In this document: in pieces, positions 12,444 to 16,975 of the stretch
Layout of the letters: every line of letters starts with the position of its first letter
How positions within the stretch are numbered: the stretch's first letter is position 1
Assembly: GCA_900551435.1 (NCBI GenBank)
Contig: URVW01000053.1
Coordinates: forward strand, 1 to 16,975
Length of the DNA stretch: 16,975 nucleotides
DNA from: an uncultured Faecalibacterium sp.
GTDB lineage: Bacteria; Bacillota; Clostridia; Oscillospirales; Ruminococcaceae
Direction of reading: 5' to 3'
Made by a program: the position numbers and the translations under genes
Notes under the pieces: generated by a model
The model's input: the letters and a program-made list of their open reading frames with translations, nothing else
What the model was told of the DNA's origin: nothing
The model's database searches: none

Positions 12444-14215
12444 GTGCAAAAGCAAAAAGCAAGCTGACCCCTGAACAGCGCAAGGCGACGCTTCACCGGG
12501 TCCTCGAAAAAATCCGTCCGTACAGCCTGTTCGTGGTGTGCAGCCTGATCGTTGCTGCGGTCTGCGTCGGCGCACAGCTGTATATCCCCATCCTCTGCGG
12601 CAACGCCATCGATCTGATGCTCGGCAAGGGCAGCGTCGATTTTGCCGGCGTGCTGCGCATCGTCGAACAGATCGTCATTGTGGCCATCGTGGCGGCGTTC
12701 GCCCAGTGGCTGCTGAGCGTCTGCAACAACCGCATCACCTTCTCCGTCAGCCGCGACCTGCGCAATGCCGCCCTGCGGAAAATCCAGACCCTTCCCCTCT
12801 CCTACCTTGACAGCCACCCCTCCGGAGACATCGTCAGCCGCATGATCGCTGACGTGGACACCTTTGCAGACGGCTTGCTGATGGGCTTCACCCAGCTGTT
12901 CTCCGGTCTGCTGACCATCTTTGGGACCCTGCTGTTCATGCTGAAGGAGAATGTTCTCATCACGCTGGTCGTGGTCTGCATCACCCCGCTCAGCCTTGTG
13001 GTGGCCAGCTTTCTTGCCAAGCGGAGCTACGGTTACTTCCAGAGCCAGAGCACCGTCCGCGGTGAGCAGACCGCACTGGTGAACGAGATGATCGAGGGCC
13101 AGAAGGTCGTTCAGGCCTTTGGCCATGAGGCAGAGAGCCTCGCCGCTTTTGACGACGTGAACGGCCGTCTGCAGAACGTCAGCCTGAAGGCCATCTTCTA
13201 TTCCAGCATGACCAACCCCGCCACCCGCTTCGTCAACAACATCGTCTATGCGGGCGTCGGCTTGGTCGGTGCACTGTACGCGGTCGCGGGCGGCATCACC
13301 ATCGGCCAGCTGAGCATCTTCCTGAACTACGCCAACCAGTACACCAAGCCTTTCAACGAAATTTCCGGCGTCGTCACCGAACTGCAGAATGCACTTGCCT
13401 GTGCGGCCCGCGTATTCGAGCTTCTGGACGCCGAGGACCAGATCCCCGAAGCCGAGAACGCCAAGGTCCTGCAGCCGGACGGCCATGTGGAGCTGAACGA
13501 TGTTTCCTTCCGCTACCTGCCCGACCGTCCCCTCATCGAGGGCCTGACGCTGGACGTCAAACCCGGCCAGCGCATCGCCATCGTCGGCCCCACCGGCTGC
13601 GGCAAGACCACCCTCATCAATCTGCTCATGCGGTTCTATGATGTCAACGGCGGCTCCATCAAGGTCGCGGGCGACGACATCCGGGATGTGACCCGCGCTT
13701 CCCTGCGCGGCAGCTACGGCATGGTCCTGCAGGACACTTGGCTGCGCGCCGGAACGGTCCGCGAAAACATCGCCTACGGCAAGCCCGACGCCACCGACGA
13801 AGAGATCGTCGCCGCCGCCAAGGCGGCTCACGCAGACAGCTTCATCCGCCGTCTGCCCAACGGCTATGAGACCGTCATCGCAGAAGACGGCGGCAACATC
13901 AGTCAGGGCCAGAAGCAGCTGCTCTGCATCGCCCGCGTCATGCTCTGTCTGCCGCCCATGCTGATCCTGGACGAGGCAACTTCCTCCATTGATACCCGCA
14001 CCGAAGTGCGCATTCAGGCCGCATTCGCCCGGATGATGCAGGGCCGCACGAGCTTCATCGTGGCGCACCGCCTGTCCACCATCCGCGAAGCCGACGTCAT
14101 CCTTGTGATGAAGGACGGCCACATCGTCGAGCAGGGCAACCACGACGAACTGCTGGCACAGGGCGGCTTCTACGCCAAGCTGTACAACAGCCAGTTCGAG
14201 GGCGTGGAGACCTGA
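12440..14215 (+). CDS. Heterodimeric ABC exporter subunit with catalytic ATP site (BmrD/PatB/LmrD-like half)
   Basis: The 591-residue partner has a longer cytoplasmic N-terminus (about 28 residues), six membrane helices and an ATPase domain with intact catalytic residues. These are Walker A GPTGCGKTT (383-391), Walker B LILDEATSSID with Glu512, and switch histidine in IVAHRLSTI (His543). Its signature reads ISQGQKQLL (487-495) instead of LSGGQ. The swap is complementary to its partner. The catalytic site combines this subunit's Walker motifs with the partner's LSGGQ, while the degenerate site combines the partner's altered motifs with this ISQGQ. This is the classic division of labour in TM287/288- and BmrCD-type exporters. 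The ATG overlaps the previous stop by four bases, with AAAGGGG upstream. A strong terminator follows. Confidence 0.92.
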   Translation: MSAKAKSKLTPEQRKATLHRVLEKIRPYSLFVVCSLIVAAVCVGAQLYIPILCGNAIDLMLGKGSVDFAGVLRIVEQIVIVAIVAAFAQWLLSVCNNRITFSVSRDLRNAALRKIQTLPLSYLDSHPSGDIVSRMIADVDTFADGLLMGFTQLFSGLLTIFGTLLFMLKENVLITLVVVCITPLSLVVASFLAKRSYGYFQSQSTVRGEQTALVNEMIEGQKVVQAFGHEAESLAAFDDVNGRLQNVSLKAIFYSSMTNPATRFVNNIVYAGVGLVGALYAVAGGITIGQLSIFLNYANQYTKPFNEISGVVTELQNALACAARVFELLDAEDQIPEAENAKVLQPDGHVELNDVSFRYLPDRPLIEGLTLDVKPGQRIAIVGPTGCGKTTLINLLMRFYDVNGGSIKVAGDDIRDVTRASLRGSYGMVLQDTWLRAGTVRENIAYGKPDATDEEIVAAAKAAHADSFIRRLPNGYETVIAEDGGNISQGQKQLLCIARVMLCLPPMLILDEATSSIDTRTEVRIQAAFARMMQGRTSFIVAHRLSTIREADVILVMKDGHIVEQGNHDELLAQGGFYAKLYNSQFEGVET

Positions 14216-14233
14216 TCTTCCCCAGAAGCTGAA

Positions 14234-14286
14234 AAGACCCAATGCATCGTTCCTCTTGGAGGGAGATGCATTGGGTCTTATTTTTT
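14234..14286. terminator. Strong bidirectional terminator between the exporter and the diguanylate cyclase gene
   Basis: A perfect 15-base stem is formed by AAGACCCAATGCATC (14234-14248) and GATGCATTGGGTCTT (14265-14279), with a 16-base loop and ATTTTTT on the plus strand. On the minus strand the stem is followed by TTTTC, so it can also end the operon converging from the right, whose last stop is at 14294. Confidence 0.92.
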
Positions 14287-14293
14287 CGCTTGT

Positions 14294-15358
14294 TTAGTCC
14301 TGACGGCCCAGCTTTTCGCGCTGTTTGTTGGTGTACATATACTTGTCGGCGGCATCAAAGAGGGTTTGCAGGGTACAATGGCTGTAATCCGACGAAATGG
14401 CCCAGCCCTGTGCGTAGCTGACCCGCTCGCCCTTGCCGTGGTCGTTGAACTCGTCCACGTTCTCCTGCAGGGCCAGCAAAACATTTTTGACACCCCGGCG
14501 GTCGGTCTGGTAGAGGATGGCGATAAATTCATCGCCGCCGTACCGGCCCACGAAATCCTTGGCCGGGACCGCGCCCCGCAGCAAGCGGGCAAAGTTCGAG
14601 ATGAGCTGGTCGCCCACCGAATGGCCCATCGTATCGTTGACGTGCTTGAGGTTGTTCAGGTCGAACATGATGCACGCGGTGGGTTCGGTGATGAATTCCA
14701 CATCGCGCATCAGCTCTTCACAGCGGCTCTTGTTGGGCAAGCCTGTGTGAAGGTCGATGTAGGCTTTCTGTTCCAGCACCTTGTTTTTCCGGGCGAGCCG
14801 GATGGCCGAAACGGTCTGCTGGATGATGACCACGCCCAGCGCGACCATATCGATCACCGAGAAAATTTCCAGCCAGCGGATGCGGCTCGCGATCGTCTGC
14901 GAATAGCGTTCTGCCGACGACACCGTGTCGTCCGCCAGCCCGAAATACGTCTCGCTCATCTTCACGATGTCGGTGTTCTCGTAGCCGTTTTCACGGACCT
15001 TTGCAATCTCCCGCTTCAGGCTCTGCCAATAGTTCATCTGGACGTCCAGCTTGGCCTGATAGTTTTCATCCTTCAGCCGCACCAGATCATAGTGGCCGTC
15101 CTGATATTTCAGACCGCTCAGGACATCGTCCAGATACTGGATCAGTTCGTCGTTCTTTGTGCCGGTGATTTCCAGTTTGACCTCCCGCTGGGTCGCGCCC
15201 CGCACCAAACCGGCGTAGTTCAGGACCCGCGCCGTGCCCTGCAGGTTTCGAATCTGGACCATCATCAACATGACCAACACGATCAAAATAATGACCAGCC
15301 CGCTTTGAATGATGGTCAGGATATTCTTTTTTGCGTGGTTTTTCAAATACCTTCCCAT
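14294..15358 (-). CDS. Membrane-bound diguanylate cyclase (GGDEF) with PilJ/NarX-like helical sensor
   Basis: The 354-residue protein should make cyclic di-GMP from two GTP on the cytoplasmic side. Membrane helix 1 (about 13-35) and helix 2 (about 163-185) bracket an outside, mostly helical domain. Its start, VLNYAGLVRGATQREVKLE, resembles the four-helix PilJ/NarX-type sensors that read small ligands. The GGDEF domain begins at YIDLHTGLPNKSRCEEL (about 200). It has the metal- and substrate-binding IMFDLNNLKHVNDTMGH and a complete GRYGGDEF (271-278), so activity is expected. The RxxD inhibitory site normally sits just before it; here the position reads PAKD, so product feedback is probably lost. 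It is the last gene of the operon and starts 12 bases after the trigger-factor-like gene. The ATG is preceded by AAGGGG. Confidence 0.92.
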   Translation of the reverse strand: MGRYLKNHAKKNILTIIQSGLVIILIVLVMLMMVQIRNLQGTARVLNYAGLVRGATQREVKLEITGTKNDELIQYLDDVLSGLKYQDGHYDLVRLKDENYQAKLDVQMNYWQSLKREIAKVRENGYENTDIVKMSETYFGLADDTVSSAERYSQTIASRIRWLEIFSVIDMVALGVVIIQQTVSAIRLARKNKVLEQKAYIDLHTGLPNKSRCEELMRDVEFITEPTACIMFDLNNLKHVNDTMGHSVGDQLISNFARLLRGAVPAKDFVGRYGGDEFIAILYQTDRRGVKNVLLALQENVDEFNDHGKGERVSYAQGWAISSDYSHCTLQTLFDAADKYMYTNKQREKLGRQD

Positions 15359-15370
15359 GGGAATTTCCCC

Positions 15371-16309
15371 TTATTCTGCCGCTTCCACGACCACCGGCTC
15401 GCTGGGCGGGGGCGTCAGGGTCGAATGCGCCCGCACAAAGGCCGCTGCCCGCTGGCTGGCAATGCCCTGCCGCAGTTTCCGCGCATCGTTAGAGGGGAAG
15501 GTCCGCTCCCCTTTCCAGTTCGAAAGCGCTTCCTGCACCTCCGCTTCGGTAGGCCAAAGGCCCTCGCGCTCCGCCACCAGCAGCAGACCCAGCCGCCCGC
15601 GCAGCTTTTGTTCCGCCTGTGCGTGAAGCTCCGCGCGGAACTGCTCGACCGTCTGGTTCCGCACCTTCAGGTACTGGTCAAAGTTGACATTGTTCGCCTG
15701 AAGCCGCAGGTTGAACTCCCGCTGCTCGGCAAAGTAGTTTCCGGCCACCAGCTGCTTGGGCAGAGCACCTTTCACCTCGCCGCCCAGCTGATAGACCAGC
15801 TCCCGTTCGGCCAGCTTTTCCGCCTGTGCACAGCGGGTCTTGTAGATCTCCCGGGCCACCCGCTCCCGCAGGGCCTTCTTGCCCGCTTCGTCGGCGGCGC
15901 GGTCCTCGTCGCCGTGATGGCGGTTGATCTCCAACTCCAAGGTCAGCCGCCGGATGGGCCGCGGCTCGATGGGCTGGACAAAACCGGTGTCTTTGTCTAG
16001 CTCCAGCGGCGGCAAACAGAAAAACTCCGCCCCCGCCCGGAAGCCCTCTGCACGGTTCACCGCCAGCAGCTCAAAATCGGGGTCCGTCACCGGGACGAGA
16101 TGCTGTTTTTCCACCAATTCTGCGTACAGCGGGGAAAAACCTTCCAAAATCGCGCGGTTCACCGCCGCGGTCAGAAGCTCTTCCTCGTCTGTGGGCGCGT
16201 TCGGTGCAGACTGCTCTGCCTTTACGGCCTGTTCCAGTTCTTCGGCGCTGGCCGAGAACACCACCCGGCAGTCTCCCGGCTCTGCCATTCCAAAATGTTC
16301 CAACTGCAT
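15371..16309 (-). CDS. Trigger-factor-like protein lacking the PPIase domain
   Basis: The 312-residue protein resembles the chaperone trigger factor in two of its three parts. Residues about 10-105 look like the far end of the ribosome-binding domain (a helix, then LVPVTDPDFELL and FFCLPPLELD, as in the PxxPxxE strands) but lack the ribosome-docking GFRxGKxP loop at the expected place. No FKBP-type PPIase domain follows. Residues about 140-265 match the trigger factor C-terminal cradle: AERELVYQLGGEVKGALPKQ, then NFDQYLKVRNQTVEQFRAEL and AEQKLRGRLGLLLVAEREGL. The housekeeping protein is well over 400 residues and normally sits next to clpP/clpX, so this is a paralogue. There is no signal peptide, so it is probably a cytoplasmic holdase. 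The start has AAGGAGG, which overlaps the stop of the DUF3592 gene. Confidence 0.78.
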   Translation of the reverse strand: MQLEHFGMAEPGDCRVVFSASAEELEQAVKAEQSAPNAPTDEEELLTAAVNRAILEGFSPLYAELVEKQHLVPVTDPDFELLAVNRAEGFRAGAEFFCLPPLELDKDTGFVQPIEPRPIRRLTLELEINRHHGDEDRAADEAGKKALRERVAREIYKTRCAQAEKLAERELVYQLGGEVKGALPKQLVAGNYFAEQREFNLRLQANNVNFDQYLKVRNQTVEQFRAELHAQAEQKLRGRLGLLLVAEREGLWPTEAEVQEALSNWKGERTFPSNDARKLRQGIASQRAAAFVRAHSTLTPPPSEPVVVEAAE

Positions 16310-16321
16310 CGTTCTTCCTCC

Positions 16322-16696
16322 TTACCGGATAAATCCAGCCATCAGCACCAGCAGCACCACCGCCAGCCCGAAGTAGAGCACCTCGGCGCCCAGCACAGCG
16401 CGGTCGCCCTCGACGTACATTTTTTCGAGGTCCTCGGGGTCATAATATAAGGTAACGCTGGCTCCCTCGGCAAACCCTTTGCCTTTGGCAGCCTTAGGAT
16501 AGTGGAGCCGGTGGCTTCCGCCCGCCGTCTCAAATTCCAGCACATAGGCCTGTCCGTCCCGGCCCTGCACCGTTCCCGCGACCCGGGCTGTGACCTTTTC
16601 GCCCTTTTCGCGCAGACGCCGCCGCGCCAGAATGCTGCGCAGCCCCATATAAAACATGATGCCCGCACCGATGATGAAGATCAAAACGTTGAACAT
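16322..16696 (-). CDS. DUF3592-family small membrane protein
   Basis: The 124-residue protein has membrane helices at each end (about 2-20 and 103-122) flanking a small beta-rich domain. The core shows VTARVAGTVQGRDGQAYVLE, a short loop and VTLYYDPEDLEKMY. The stretch V-x-L-Y-Y-D-P followed by a terminal membrane anchor is the recognisable mark of DUF3592 proteins, whose function is unknown. It is the first gene of a three-gene operon; its stop lies within the region that supplies the next gene's ribosome site, so translation is probably coupled. The ATG at 16694-16696 follows TGAGGAAA. The leader contains a small hairpin, GCCCGC/GCGGGC (16724-16744). Confidence 0.82.
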   Translation of the reverse strand: MFNVLIFIIGAGIMFYMGLRSILARRRLREKGEKVTARVAGTVQGRDGQAYVLEFETAGGSHRLHYPKAAKGKGFAEGASVTLYYDPEDLEKMYVEGDRAVLGAEVLYFGLAVVLLVLMAGFIR

Positions 16697-16756
16697 TGCG
16701 GTTTCCTCATTCCCTTGTTTTTTGCCCGCAAAGTTGTCGCGGGCAGTCTGTGTTTT

Positions 16757-16765
16757 ATTGTACCA
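16757..16765 (-). promoter_or_regulatory. Extended -10 promoter of the DUF3592/trigger-factor-like/GGDEF operon
   Basis: The minus strand reads TGGTACAAT (16757-16765), an extended -10 element about 60 bases before the first gene. No good -35 box is seen at 17-18 bases, which fits an extended -10 promoter. Confidence 0.6.
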
Positions 16766-16853
16766 TATTTTTCCGAAAATTTCGCCCCATCGTCCTCATT
16801 TGAGCGCAAAATTTTTGCCCGCAATTTTTGTTGAAAAAATTTGAAAATCCCGC

Positions 16854-16881
16854 TTGACATTTCCGGATTCCATGGTATAAT
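16854..16881 (+). promoter_or_regulatory. Promoter of the tRNA-Leu gene
   Basis: A perfect TTGACA (16854-16859), a 16-base spacer ending TGG, and a perfect TATAAT (16876-16881) stand 44 bases before the tRNA. This is the strongest-looking promoter of the window, as expected for a stable RNA. Confidence 0.9.
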
Positions 16882-16888
16882 TACTATC

Positions 16889-16911
16889 GTTCCGAGCGAC
16901 ATGGCTCGAAC
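16889..16911 (+). other. Leader hairpin between promoter and tRNA-Leu
   Basis: GTTC-C-GAGC (16889-16897) pairs with GCTCGAAC (16904-16911), leaving one bulged C and a six-base loop. It begins at about the first transcribed base. It is probably part of the 5' leader removed by RNase P; no regulatory class is recognised. Confidence 0.5.
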
Positions 16912-16925
16912 GAAAAACAAAATAT

Positions 16926-16975
16926 GCGGATATGGCGGAATTGGCAGACGCGTTAGATTCAGGTTCTAATCGGGG
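16926..16975 (+). tRNA. tRNA-Leu (anticodon CAG), 5' part, cut by window end
   Basis: The sequence from GCGGATATGGCGGAATTGG through GCAGACGCG is a classical bacterial tRNA-Leu 5' half. The anticodon arm TTAGA-TTCAGGT-TCTAA gives the anticodon CAG, which reads CUG codons, abundant in this GC-rich coding sequence. The window ends at the beginning of the long variable arm, so that arm, the T-arm and the 3' acceptor strand are not visible. Confidence 0.93.

Noticed and set aside
10668..14242. Minus-strand open frames of about 600 codons opposite both exporter genes
   Set aside because: The exporter frames contain every ABC motif and proper start sites; the antisense products are low-complexity shadows.
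16023..16046. GFRAG at residues 89-93 of the trigger-factor-like protein as the ribosome-docking loop
   Set aside because: It comes after the PVTDPDFELL strand, whereas the true loop precedes it, and the following residues (AEFF) do not match GFRxGKxP.
16681..16920. A 79-codon minus-strand frame covering the tRNA promoter
   Set aside because: It overlaps the DUF3592 start and runs through two promoters; no ribosome site or domain supports it.

Overview
The window reads as chromosome of a gut Firmicute, most likely Faecalibacterium or a close Oscillospiraceae (Ruminococcaceae) relative. The grounds are lipoprotein signals of the (S/T)RRxFL...LTAC type followed by long Ser/Ala linkers, GC-rich coding sequence between AT-rich intergenic gaps, TTGACA/TATAAT promoters, strong Shine-Dalgarno sites and a T-box riboswitch. 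This placement comes from sequence flavour; no database was searched.

Layout. 1-1575 (minus): a methionine uptake locus, made of a promoter, a T-box leader with a probable AUG specifier, a MetQ-type lipoprotein and the start of the ATPase gene metN, which runs out of the window. 1630-3190 (plus): a two-gene ThrE-type (YjjP/YjjB-like) exporter, ending in a terminator whose loop is occupied by a 134-bp MITE-like element. 3205-3938 (minus): a secreted protein with two CxxC pairs. 3977-4619 (plus): a small nitroreductase. 4719-7348 (plus): a complete polar amino acid ABC importer (binding protein, terminator/attenuator, permease, ATPase). 7392-10551 (minus): an SseB-domain/Sel1-repeat protein and a divergent second DnaK. 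10621-14286 (plus): a heterodimeric ABC exporter with one degenerate ATP site. 14294-16765 (minus): a three-gene operon of a DUF3592 membrane protein, a trigger-factor-like protein without a PPIase domain, and a membrane diguanylate cyclase. 16854-16975 (plus): promoter and 5' part of a tRNA-Leu(CAG), cut by the window end.

The most striking observation is the MetQ gene. Its open frame is intact and has a normal lipoprotein signal, but the two halves of the MetQ fold are in swapped order. The segment that normally forms the C-terminal half (from VAVPND to EKYDG) comes first. A linker of about 22 residues follows, then the segment that normally forms the N-terminal half (from ATPAPHCEILE to EPMGIYGGK). 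This looks like a natural circular permutation of a substrate-binding protein. It sits under a methionine T-box and directly upstream of metN, so it is probably functional. I know of no description of it.

Secondary points of interest are two unusual chaperone-like genes (a DnaK with a rewritten interdomain linker and no acidic tail; a trigger-factor derivative lacking PPIase), an SseB-Sel1 fusion, a GGDEF protein without an inhibitory site, and a mobile-looking repeat inside a terminator loop.
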